Counted from the stretch's first letter, positions 1-8,129 are shown. The stretch: DNA of 9,284 nt from Chloroflexota bacterium (GCA_018725455.1 QLUN01000024.1:1-9284); one strand, 5' to 3'. Notes: generated by a model not told the origin, from the letters alone. Made by a program: numbers and translations.

Positions 1-1931
<1,931 letters not shown>

Positions 1932-1939
1932 ATTCTTGG

Positions 1940-1964
1940 GGGTCCCCGCTGGCGCTGACCCTTT
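1940..1964 (+). terminator. Possible weak terminator hairpin after secA
   Basis: GGGTC (1940-1944) can pair with GACCC (1957-1961), with an inner GC/GC pairing, and is followed by TTT. The stem is bulged and the T tract is short, so this is only a candidate. It sits 8 bp past the secA stop, in the 77-bp gap between the convergent secA and sucD genes, where a terminator is expected. No clear terminator for the opposite direction was seen. Confidence 0.3.
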
Positions 1965-2008
1965 CCTCACGCTTCAAGATAACATAGCTACGGGGTGCAG
2001 ATAATTAC

Positions 2009-2875
2009 CTACAAGCACTTCTGGGCTAGCCCCACTATCTCCAGAGGATACTCGGCAATTGGCACGCCTGCCTGACGAAGAGCAGTTATTTTGCTTTGTG
2101 GGGTACCCATACCGCCCTGGATGATAGCCCCAGCATGCCCCATCCGTTTCCCCTCGGGGGTGTTTAAACCGGCAATGTAGGCTACTACTGGCTTGGTCGT
2201 CCGCTCAGCGATGAACTGGGCTGCTTTTTCCTCCTGAACACCGCCTACCTCACCGACGAGCACTACCATGTCCGTATCCGGGTCCTCTTCGAAGAGTTCC
2301 AGTAATTCAGGCATGCTGGTAAATACCACCGGGTCTCCTCCCATGCCAACCACAGTGCTCTGGCCCAAGTCTGCAATTGCCAGGTTAGCGCTGATTTCAT
2401 AGGCGAGAGTGCCGCTCCGAGAGATGATGCCAATACGACCCGGCGTGAATGTTATCCCCGGCATAATCCCCATCTTAGCTTCACCGGGGGTAATAATGCC
2501 CGGGGTATTGGGTCCCACCAGCCGTACCCCCTGCTCTCTGGCATAGGCCGTGATTTCCATGACGTCATGAACCGGCACACGCTCGGTAATAATGACGATA
2601 AGCTTAATGCCAGCATCAATGGTTTCTATGGCGGCGTTCTTAACTGCACCCGCGGGCACGAAGAATACAGAGGCCTCGGCTCCCTGCTTGCTGACAGCTT
2701 CGGCAACAGTATTGTAAACCGGAATACCCTCTACCTCTTCGCCCCCTTTACCGGGGGTAACTCCGGCAACAATATTTGTGCCGTAATCCAGCATCCACTT
2801 AGTCTGCACGCGTCCTATCCGGCCGGTAATACCCTGGACCAGGACCCTGGTTTCCCGATTCAGCAGTATGCTCAC
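2009..2875 (-). CDS. sucD: Succinyl-CoA synthetase-family CoA ligase (ADP-forming), alpha subunit
   Basis: This is the alpha subunit of a heteromeric CoA ligase that joins CoA to a carboxylic acid (normally succinate) with nucleotide hydrolysis, through a phosphohistidine. The protein is 288 residues, the usual SucD length. Visible features are the N-terminal CoA-binding Rossmann domain with VTPGKGG (about 39-45), V-G-P-N-T-P-G-I-I-T-P-G-E (about 118-130), I-S-R-S-G-T-L-A-Y-E, and the active-site motif M-G-H-A-G-A-I with the phosphorylated histidine at about residue 247. The start is GTG at 2873-2875, preceded by a strong AAGGAGGA ribosome site. Its first codon overlaps the sucC stop in a GTGA four-base overlap, so translation is probably coupled. 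Unusually, the glycine-rich CoA loop reads GITGRIGRVQ where many SucD proteins have G-T-F-H near its end. The family is certain; succinate as substrate is inferred, and malate or another dicarboxylate is possible. Confidence 0.93.
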   Translation of the reverse strand: MSILLNRETRVLVQGITGRIGRVQTKWMLDYGTNIVAGVTPGKGGEEVEGIPVYNTVAEAVSKQGAEASVFFVPAGAVKNAAIETIDAGIKLIVIITERVPVHDVMEITAYAREQGVRLVGPNTPGIITPGEAKMGIMPGITFTPGRIGIISRSGTLAYEISANLAIADLGQSTVVGMGGDPVVFTSMPELLELFEEDPDTDMVVLVGEVGGVQEEKAAQFIAERTTKPVVAYIAGLNTPEGKRMGHAGAIIQGGMGTPQSKITALRQAGVPIAEYPLEIVGLAQKCL

Positions 2876-4014
2876 ACTCCTCCTTCCATCAAACGGGCAA
2901 GCCGCTCTATACCCTTCTCCGTGGCCACTTCAGTAACCACGCTGACTCCACCTTCTCTCAGAATCTCCCAGGTTTCCTCCTGACGATTCCCCAGCGCCTT
3001 AGCTACGACGGGAATAGTAATCCCATGCTCTCGAATATAGCGGACTACCCCCTTGGCTCCCTCATGGATAGGATTGATTCCTCCGTAGACATTGATGAAG
3101 ATTGCCTTTAATCCCTTCTTTTGCAGAACCAGGTCCATCGTCTGATATAGAAGGTCTTCAGTGATGGCCCCCCCGGTTTCCAGGAAGTTAGCCGGGCGAA
3201 ATCTGCGGCTGATAATATCCATGGTGGCCATTCCCAATCCAGCACCGCTGGCGATAATGCCTATCTCTCCATCTAGCTCCACATAGGTGACGCCAATCTG
3301 GTGGCCCCTCCGTTCTAACGGATTGGGTATACTGTCCTCCAGAGCCACCTGGAAGTTAGGGTGACGGTACAGGCTGGAATCATCTATCTCCACCTTGGCG
3401 TCAAGAGCCAGATAGGTTCCCTGAGGAGTCCGAACCAGAGGGTTGATTTCAGTAATTAGAGCATCGTACTTGCGGAAAATACCATAGAGCGTGTGCAGAA
3501 TACTGGCTACCTGTGCCAAATCCTCACCATCCAGGCCTACTTTCCGAGCCATTTGCTGCGCCTCAGACAGCACCAGACCGGTAGCGATAGGAACTGGTCT
3601 AGAGACGACCTGCTCGGGATGGGCTCGGGCTACCTCCTCAATGGAGACTCCTCCGGCCGAGCTCAGGATAGCTACCGGGGTACCTTTGTAACCGTCTACC
3701 GTAACCCCTACGTAAAACTCTTGAGTCACCGCTATCTTTCGAGCCACCATGACCCGGTGCACGGGCAGTCCCTTGATTGAACAATTCAGTATCCGCTGCG
3801 CAACCTCCTCCACCTGGTCTGGAGACTCAGCAGTCTGAACGCCACCGGCTAGACCCCTGCCTCCCACCAGTACCTGAGCCTTGATGACCACTGGCAAACC
3901 TATTGCCTCGGCTTTTTGCCGTGCCTCCTGAGGACTGGTTGCCACAGCACAATCGGGAACAGGGATACCCTCCCGGCGAAACAGGTCACTTCCTTCAAAC
4001 TCATACATCCGCAT
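2872..4014 (-). CDS. sucC: Succinyl-CoA synthetase-family CoA ligase (ADP-forming), beta subunit
   Basis: This is the beta subunit, carrying the ATP-grasp nucleotide-binding fold, partner of the overlapping sucD. With the start chosen here it has 380 residues, close to the usual 385-400. Motifs: VVIKAQVLVGGRG (about 42-54, ATP-grasp lysine and glycine loop), T-E-I-N-P-L (about 188-193) and L-D-A-K-V (about 204-208) for Mg/nucleotide binding, and the ligase domain with NFLETGGAITED (about 276-287) and the GGIN loop (about 311-314). The ATG at 4012-4014 has a GGGAGGTG ribosome site 8 bases upstream. An in-frame ATG at 4044 would place that site inside the gene, and the ATG at 4006-4008 lies too far from it. 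The loop after GGI reads NPIHEGAKG instead of the common V-R-C-D type sequence, so the acid substrate may not be succinate. It is driven by a divergent promoter shared with the AbfD-like gene. Confidence 0.92.
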   Translation of the reverse strand: MRMYEFEGSDLFRREGIPVPDCAVATSPQEARQKAEAIGLPVVIKAQVLVGGRGLAGGVQTAESPDQVEEVAQRILNCSIKGLPVHRVMVARKIAVTQEFYVGVTVDGYKGTPVAILSSAGGVSIEEVARAHPEQVVSRPVPIATGLVLSEAQQMARKVGLDGEDLAQVASILHTLYGIFRKYDALITEINPLVRTPQGTYLALDAKVEIDDSSLYRHPNFQVALEDSIPNPLERRGHQIGVTYVELDGEIGIIASGAGLGMATMDIISRRFRPANFLETGGAITEDLLYQTMDLVLQKKGLKAIFINVYGGINPIHEGAKGVVRYIREHGITIPVVAKALGNRQEETWEILREGGVSVVTEVATEKGIERLARLMEGGV

Positions 4015-4038
4015 AGCCGTTACACCTCCCAAGCGAGA

Positions 4039-4058
4039 GGGCAAGGATTCCTTTGCCC
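4039..4058 (-). other. Hairpin in the sucC leader
   Basis: On the minus strand GGGCAA and TTGCCC form a 6-bp perfect stem around an 8-base interior that can add one or two more pairs. It falls within the roughly 50-base leader predicted from the sucC promoter and ends a few bases before the ribosome site (about 4024-4031). It could modulate translation or mRNA stability. No known riboswitch fold was recognised. Confidence 0.4.
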
Positions 4059-4073
4059 TATAAACTCACACAA

Positions 4074-4103
4074 AGTATATCTTATATAATGAGACAGAGT
4101 CAA
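4074..4103 (-). promoter_or_regulatory. Sigma70-type promoter for sucCD (leftward)
   Basis: Reading the minus strand, TTGACT (plus 4098-4103) and TATACT (plus 4074-4079) are separated by 18 bp, each matching the sigma70 consensus at 5 of 6 bases. The predicted start of transcription is near 4067, about 50 bases upstream of the sucC ATG at 4014. Its -35 box is the mirror image of the -35 box of the rightward promoter. Confidence 0.65.
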
Positions 4104-4115
4104 CACCCCTTGACT
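4098..4115. promoter_or_regulatory. Inverted repeat formed by the two divergent -35 boxes
   Basis: AGTCAA (4098-4103), the six-base spacer CACCCC, and TTGACT (4110-4115) form a perfect 6+6+6 inverted repeat. Each arm is also the -35 box of one of two promoters pointing away from each other. RNA polymerase could hardly occupy both at once, and a dimeric regulator could cover both. The structure is visible; regulation is inferred. Confidence 0.55.
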
Positions 4116-4139
4116 TTTCCCTGGTAGGTATGTTAGGAT
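4110..4139 (+). promoter_or_regulatory. Sigma70-type promoter for the AbfD-like gene (rightward)
   Basis: TTGACT (4110-4115) is followed after 18 bp by TAGGAT (4134-4139), matching the consensus at 5 and 4 of 6 bases. The start of transcription would lie near 4146, giving a leader of about 53 bases before the ATG at 4199. The -10 box is weaker than that of the opposite promoter; the overlapping GATAAT at 4137-4142 has a poor 21-bp spacing. Confidence 0.5.
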
Positions 4140-4145
4140 AATTGG

Positions 4146-4168
4146 GAGCTGGAGAATCTCCATTGCTC
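4146..4168. promoter_or_regulatory. Palindrome just downstream of the AbfD-like gene promoter, possible operator
   Basis: TGGAGA-A-TCTCCA (4150-4162) is a perfect odd-centred palindrome. Outer arms GAGC (4146-4149) and GCTC (4165-4168) extend it, with a two-base TT bulge on one side. It begins at the predicted transcription start, the usual place for a repressor site of the GntR or TetR kind; as RNA it would form a hairpin at the very 5' end. No T tract follows, so it is not a terminator. Confidence 0.5.
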
Positions 4169-4198
4169 GGGTTATTTCAAAAAAGTGAGGTGTGAGAT

Positions 4199-5635
4199 AT
4201 GAGCCTTAAAACAAAGGATGAATACATCGAGTCCCTGCGCCAAATGAAACCTACGGTGTACATGTTTGGCGAAAAGGTCACCAATGTGGTAGACAATCCG
4301 AGGCTACGCGCGGGCATCGAGGCCACGGGGGCGACTTACGAAATGGCAGAAATGGACGAGTATCGCGATCTGCTGGTTACCAAAAGCCCTCTGGTTGAGG
4401 GATTAGTGAACCGTTTTACTCTTCCGCCGGCGTCCATCGAAGATCTGGTGGCACGCGTCAAGATCAATCGTATTTTGGGGAGACGAGTAGGCACGTGCCA
4501 TCAACGATGTACCGGGCTCGATTGCCTCTCGGCACTCTCCATCGTCACCTATGACATTGACCAGAAGCGCGGCACGAGGTATTTTGAGCGTTTTAGAGAA
4601 TTTCTGAAGTATGTTCAGGAAAACGATCTTACTGGTAATGCCGGGGTAACTGATGTCAAGGGCGACCGGTCTTTGAGCCCACAGGAGCAGTCTGATAAGG
4701 ATATGTATCTGCATGTGGTGGAACACCGGGACGACGGCATCGTGGTGAGAGGCGCCAAGGGCCACCAGACTGGATCCCTCTCTTCGCATGAAATCATCGT
4801 ACTCCCCACCAGGGCACTGAGAAAAGGGGAGGAGGAATATGCATTAGCCTTCGCCATACCCACTGATACCCCCGGGTTAATTCATGTGGTGGGTCGTTCA
4901 AGTCTCGATACCCGCGAATTGGACGGCTGTGATACCGGAAACCTGTACTATTCCAAGTACTGTCCCACGGTGATATTCGATAACGTATTTGTTCCCCACG
5001 AACGGATTTTCATGTGTGGTGAGGTAGAATTTGCAGCAGACCTGGTGCTGAAGTTTTCCTCTTATCACCGTCAAAGTCACGGCGGGTGCAAATCGGGGAA
5101 GATCGACTGTATGACTGGGGCGGCACTTACCATGATGGAATATAACGGAACCACAAAGGCAAGTCATCTCACGCAAAAAGTGATTGACATGATTCACCGG
5201 GCAGAGACGCTCTACGGGTGCAGCCTGGCGGCTTCCTACGAGGGAAATAAACAACCCTCGGGGACCTACTTCATTGATACGGTGTTGGCCAATACCTCAA
5301 AGATCCACGAAGGAAAAGAGATGGCCGAAGCTACCCGGCTTATGGTTGATGTGTGCGGCGGATTTGTTGCCGATCTGCCATCGGACAGGGACATTCAAAA
5401 CCCCGAAATCGGGCATTTGCTAAAGAAGTACCTCAGCGGCGCCAAAGATACGCCGGTTGAGAATAGGGTGCGGATGTTTAGACTGGTTGAAAAAATGGCA
5501 ATGGAGAGCGCCGATACCATATCTGACGTCCATGGAGGTGGCTCCCCTGAGGCCCACCGCGTTACTCTCTTACGCGAAAGCGATTTGGAAGAAAAGAGAA
5601 AGGCCGCAAAAAGGCTGGCTGGCATCGAGGATTAA
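4199..5635 (+). CDS. 4-hydroxybutyryl-CoA dehydratase / HpaB-family flavoprotein with [4Fe-4S] ligand pattern
   Basis: This protein belongs to the family shared by 4-hydroxyphenylacetate 3-hydroxylases (HpaB) and 4-hydroxybutyryl-CoA dehydratase (AbfD), which have an acyl-CoA dehydrogenase-like fold with FAD. It has 478 residues; AbfD has about 490. The AbfD-type iron-sulfur ligand set is visible: C100-x3-C104 in C-H-Q-R-C, and H290-x6-C297 in HRQSHGGCK, matching Cys99, Cys103, His292 and Cys299 of the Clostridium aminobutyricum enzyme. This points to an oxygen-sensitive [4Fe-4S]/FAD radical-type enzyme rather than a simple FAD hydroxylase. G-A-K-G-H-Q-T-G (about 185-192) and DNVFVPHERIF are other family motifs. 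At positions I align with Tyr296 and Glu455 of AbfD this protein has His294 and Ser442, so the reaction may differ. The ATG has a GAGGTG ribosome site 6 bases upstream. It is divergent from sucCD and 61 bp before an Ldh_2 gene. The family is secure; the substrate is unknown. Confidence 0.88.
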   Translation: MSLKTKDEYIESLRQMKPTVYMFGEKVTNVVDNPRLRAGIEATGATYEMAEMDEYRDLLVTKSPLVEGLVNRFTLPPASIEDLVARVKINRILGRRVGTCHQRCTGLDCLSALSIVTYDIDQKRGTRYFERFREFLKYVQENDLTGNAGVTDVKGDRSLSPQEQSDKDMYLHVVEHRDDGIVVRGAKGHQTGSLSSHEIIVLPTRALRKGEEEYALAFAIPTDTPGLIHVVGRSSLDTRELDGCDTGNLYYSKYCPTVIFDNVFVPHERIFMCGEVEFAADLVLKFSSYHRQSHGGCKSGKIDCMTGAALTMMEYNGTTKASHLTQKVIDMIHRAETLYGCSLAASYEGNKQPSGTYFIDTVLANTSKIHEGKEMAEATRLMVDVCGGFVADLPSDRDIQNPEIGHLLKKYLSGAKDTPVENRVRMFRLVEKMAMESADTISDVHGGGSPEAHRVTLLRESDLEEKRKAAKRLAGIED

Positions 5636-5696
5636 GACGAGGGAACAGAAGTGTTCGAGTCCCGCAGATAGAAGGCTTCTGATTCAGGGGGGGGAC

Positions 5697-6806
5697 ATGT
5701 CACAAGTGAGCCATCATCGTAACGAGCATTTGAGCTCCTCTCAACTTAAGCGATTTTGTAGTGTAGTATTACAAAAAGTGGAGATCCCACCTACGGATGC
5801 GGATTTGATAGCGGAGTCATTGGTGCAAGCCAACCTCTGGGGTGTAGATTCACATGGTGTTACCAGAATGGCCATCTATGTCGAACGGCTGAAAAGAGGG
5901 CTGGTTAACCCCAGGCCCAGAATCACTATCCTGCGGGAAACTCCTGCTATGGCTGTGGTGGATGGGGATAACGGCAGTGGACAGGTAGTGGCGTCCCGAG
6001 CGATGGAGTTAGCCATAGCAAAAGCCAGGGAAAGCGGCGTTGGGTTAGTGGGAATACGCAATTCCAACCACTTCGGTGCCACTGCCTTTTTCACGATGAT
6101 GGCCTTAAGAAAGGAAATGATTGGGGTTGCGATGTCCAATGCATCGGCTACCATGGCCCCTTGGGGAGGTAGATCCCCCTATCTCGGTACCAATCCTCTA
6201 TCCGTGGCTGTTCCGGCGGGTCAAGAATTACCCCTAGTTCTTGATATGGCTACCAGCGTGGTGGCTCGGGGTAAGATCCTTCTGGCCGCCCAGCAGGGGG
6301 AATCTATTCCTGCGGGATGGGCTATCGACTTGGACGGAGAGGTAACCACCGATGCTGCTAGGGCTCTAGATGGTTGCGTCCTTCCCTTTGGTGGACCGAA
6401 GGGTTCTGCTATCGCTTTGTTGATTGATGTGCTCTCAGGAGTGTTAACCGGTGGTGTTTACGGCCCTCATGTTGGGGACCTGTACCGAGACATGGAACGT
6501 CCACAGTGTCTGGGGCATATGATGGGGGCAATAGACATCGGTTGGTTCAGCGATGTTGACGTGTTTAAAAAACGGATGGATAAGATGATTCGGGAACTAA
6601 AGTCGCTACCGCCGGCTAAAGGGGTAAACGAGGTGCTATTGCCCGGGGAGATCGAAGCGCGCATCCATCAGCAGCGGGAGGCCGAAGGCATTCCGCTTAC
6701 CCCGGGGGTGATAGCTGACCTGCGCCGGCTGGCACTGGAATATGCGGTGCCATGGTGTGGCGCCCACCAGACTTCCACTGAGGGCAGGAGTTTCGAATTG
6801 GCTTGA
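5697..6806 (+). CDS. Ldh_2 / malate dehydrogenase-family NAD(P)-dependent 2-hydroxyacid dehydrogenase
   Basis: This 369-residue protein belongs to the Ldh_2 family (malate/L-lactate, sulfolactate, ureidoglycolate and diketogulonate dehydrogenases). These enzymes reduce 2-oxo acids or oxidise 2-hydroxy acids with NAD(P) and have a fold distinct from classical Rossmann dehydrogenases. Visible motifs: G-V-D-S-H-G-V-T-R (about 49-57, with the likely catalytic His53), INP-like V-N-P-R-P, GIRNSNHFGA (about 119-128), APWGGRSPYLGTNP (about 154-167), and the C-terminal FGGPKGSAIALLIDVLSGVLTGG (written as FGGPKG followed by ALLIDVLSG, about 231-248). The ATG at 5697 follows a run of eight G that serves as ribosome site. 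The open frame extends upstream to 5457, but that part overlaps the preceding gene and shows no family similarity. It lies 61 bp after the AbfD-like gene and is probably cotranscribed with it. Trp48 occupies a place often held by Arg before the G-x-D-S-H-G motif. The exact substrate cannot be assigned. Confidence 0.93.
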   Translation: MSQVSHHRNEHLSSSQLKRFCSVVLQKVEIPPTDADLIAESLVQANLWGVDSHGVTRMAIYVERLKRGLVNPRPRITILRETPAMAVVDGDNGSGQVVASRAMELAIAKARESGVGLVGIRNSNHFGATAFFTMMALRKEMIGVAMSNASATMAPWGGRSPYLGTNPLSVAVPAGQELPLVLDMATSVVARGKILLAAQQGESIPAGWAIDLDGEVTTDAARALDGCVLPFGGPKGSAIALLIDVLSGVLTGGVYGPHVGDLYRDMERPQCLGHMMGAIDIGWFSDVDVFKKRMDKMIRELKSLPPAKGVNEVLLPGEIEARIHQQREAEGIPLTPGVIADLRRLALEYAVPWCGAHQTSTEGRSFELA

Positions 6807-6831
6807 TGTCAGGTGATTTAATTCGGGGGCC

Positions 6832-6859
6832 GTGTCAAACTTGTGAGACGTGATATAAT
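6832..6859 (+). promoter_or_regulatory. Extended -10 promoter for the TAXI-TRAP operon
   Basis: TGA-TATAAT (6851-6859) is a perfect extended -10 element (TGn-TATAAT). A partial -35 match, GTGTCA (6832-6837), lies 16 bp upstream. Transcription would begin near 6866, giving a leader of about 160 bases before the receptor ATG at 7025. It lies 45 bp after the Ldh_2 stop, so the transporter has its own promoter in addition to any readthrough. Confidence 0.6.
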
Positions 6860-6866
6860 ACTTGTG

Positions 6867-6883
6867 GTTTAGGAAAACTAAAC
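6867..6883. promoter_or_regulatory. Palindrome at the predicted transcription start of the transporter operon, possible operator
   Basis: GTTTAG (6867-6872), the spacer GAAAA, and CTAAAC (6878-6883) form a perfect inverted repeat that begins seven bases after the -10 box. The position suits a repressor operator; in RNA it would be a small 5' hairpin. It differs in sequence from the palindrome before the AbfD-like gene but has the same placement. Confidence 0.45.
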
Positions 6884-6914
6884 TCTTACACGGATTAAGG
6901 ATAAAGCTAGAATC

Positions 6915-6937
6915 GAGGCCCTCGAACAACCGGCCTC
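6915..6937 (+). other. GC-rich hairpin in the leader of the TAXI-TRAP operon
   Basis: GAGGCC (6915-6920) and GGCCTC (6932-6937) can form a 6-bp stem with an 11-base loop in the roughly 160-base leader. There is no following T tract, so it is not an intrinsic terminator by itself. The rest of the 218-bp gap between the dehydrogenase and receptor genes shows no gene. Confidence 0.35.
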
Positions 6938-7024
6938 AGAAAGGGGGTGGGAAGATAGAGCAACAGAGTTCATTCTAATGCAGGGAAAAAACATGGGGAA
7001 GTATAATAAAGGAGGAAAAGGTAA

Positions 7025-8056
7025 ATGTCAAAAGTGAAAGTCGGTATGTCATTACTGGTAACTGCATTGCTGGTGGTCAGTATAGTTGCTATGGGATGTC
7101 CGCCGCCCAAAGTGGTGGATCCAGTCCCGGTAGAACCACCGGTAGTGCCAGTTGACCCGCTCGATGAGCCGATAATTCCAGGGTTTATATCTATTGGTAC
7201 TGGTGGTGTCGGAGGCATCTTCTTTCCCTACGGGGGAGGGGTAGCTAAGATAATCACTGATCACGTCCCTGGGCTTACGGCAACTGCTGAGGTTACAGGG
7301 GCCTCGGTGGCAAATGTCAGGCTGGTCATTGCGGGTGAGATGGAAATTGGGCACTCAACAACTGACGTCGCCTACACAGCCTTTAAAGGTATAGGGGTAT
7401 TTGAAGGGGAAGACCTGACTGCGTTACGTGCTCTCTTCAATACACATCCCTCTTTCTTCCACGTGATAACTCTGGCAGACAGCGGTATCTATAGTGTCGC
7501 GGATATAGTGGGCAAAAGACTTTCCACAGGCGCCCCGGGAAGCACCACTGAGATGGTAACCGTGAACGTGCTAACCGCCCTCGGGTTTTCGATGGATCAG
7601 TTCAAGGTCAGTCGCCTAAGCTTTGCTGAAAACGTAACGGCGTTGAGAGACGGGGTGATTGATGTGGGCACCTGGATAGTGGGGTTTCCTACCTCTTCAA
7701 TTATTGACCTTGCCACAACTCACGACATCCGGATTATCTCCTTTAGCCCGGAGGAGCAGGCGAGGGTGATAGCAGCCCACCCCTACATGCATGCCGACGC
7801 TGTACCGGCCGGGGGATATCGAGGGATTGATAAACCCGTGCCGACCTTCGGAGTGGGCAATATATACGTTGTTCACAAAGATATGCAGTTCAGGGCGGTA
7901 TATGAAATCCTGAAGGCGGTGTTTGAGAATCTCGACTTCCTGAGGAGGGTTCATGTTGCTGCCGAGCTGACAACGTTGGAAACGGGTGCAATATCCCCTA
8001 TTCCCCTACATCCGGGAGCAGAGAGATTCTTCAGGGACCGAGGTATAATAGAATAG
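7025..8056 (+). CDS. TAXI-family TRAP transporter solute-binding lipoprotein
   Basis: This is the extracytoplasmic receptor of a tripartite ATP-independent periplasmic (TRAP) transporter of the TAXI class, which delivers an organic-acid-type ligand to an ion-driven permease. The 343-residue protein starts with a lipoprotein signal: K-V-K-V-G, a hydrophobic stretch (about 8-22) and the lipobox V-A-M-G-C, giving lipidation at Cys25. A proline-rich tether follows (about 26-52: P-P-P-K, V-E-P-P-V-V-P), then the TAXI signature G-T-G-G-V-G-G-I-F-F-P-Y-G-G (about 58-71). Further family blocks are E-V-T-G-A-S-V-A-N-V-R (about 89-99), S-T-G-A-P-G-S-T-T-E (about 167-176) and a W-I-V-G-F-P segment. The ATG has an AAGGAGG ribosome site 9 bases upstream. 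It is followed by a DUF1850 gene and a fused permease, the classic TAXI-TRAP order. Membrane anchoring suits a monoderm-type envelope. The ligand is unknown. Confidence 0.95.
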   Translation: MSKVKVGMSLLVTALLVVSIVAMGCPPPKVVDPVPVEPPVVPVDPLDEPIIPGFISIGTGGVGGIFFPYGGGVAKIITDHVPGLTATAEVTGASVANVRLVIAGEMEIGHSTTDVAYTAFKGIGVFEGEDLTALRALFNTHPSFFHVITLADSGIYSVADIVGKRLSTGAPGSTTEMVTVNVLTALGFSMDQFKVSRLSFAENVTALRDGVIDVGTWIVGFPTSSIIDLATTHDIRIISFSPEEQARVIAAHPYMHADAVPAGGYRGIDKPVPTFGVGNIYVVHKDMQFRAVYEILKAVFENLDFLRRVHVAAELTTLETGAISPIPLHPGAERFFRDRGIIE

Positions 8057-8097
8057 ACTAGCGTCAAAGGGGTGAAGGGATCGTAGAGGGACCTCCT

Positions 8098-8129
8098 TCA
8101 AAGGGGGGCACATCGGGGCCCCCCTTTGA
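8098..8129 (+). other. Strong intercistronic hairpin between the receptor and DUF1850 genes
   Basis: TCAAAGGGGGGC (8098-8109) and GCCCCCCTTTGA (8118-8129) form a perfect 12-bp stem with an 8-base loop. Only two T residues follow, so it is a poor intrinsic terminator and more likely an mRNA-stabilising or partially terminating element that keeps receptor expression above permease expression. TCAAAGGGG also occurs at 8064-8072 and can compete for the right arm, and TGAAGG (8073-8078) can pair with CCTTCA (8095-8100), which overlaps the left arm. Confidence 0.7.

Noticed and set aside
4015..4044. Upstream ATG at 4044 as the sucC start
   Set aside because: It would put the GGGAGGTG ribosome site inside the gene and add ten residues not typical of the family. 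The ATG at 4014 has correct spacing.
5651..5665. tRNA T-arm-like sequence GTTCGAGTCCC between the AbfD-like and Ldh_2 genes
   Set aside because: The flanking bases do not form a T stem, and no acceptor, D or anticodon arms are found nearby. It is a chance match, although a degraded attachment-site remnant was considered.
5457..5696. N-terminal extension of the Ldh_2 protein starting at 5457
   Set aside because: It overlaps the end of the AbfD-like gene by about 180 bases, has no family similarity, and the ATG at 5697 gives a normal family start.
7002..7007. TATAAT directly upstream of the receptor gene
   Set aside because: It lies just before the ribosome site, so a transcript from it would start at or after that site. 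It has no -35 partner, whereas the promoter at 6832-6859 is better.
6978..7037. Nineteen-codon open frame overlapping the start of the TAXI receptor gene, a possible leader peptide
   Set aside because: There is no ribosome site before its ATG, and its codons mostly read the receptor's own ribosome site; no regulatory codon run is apparent.
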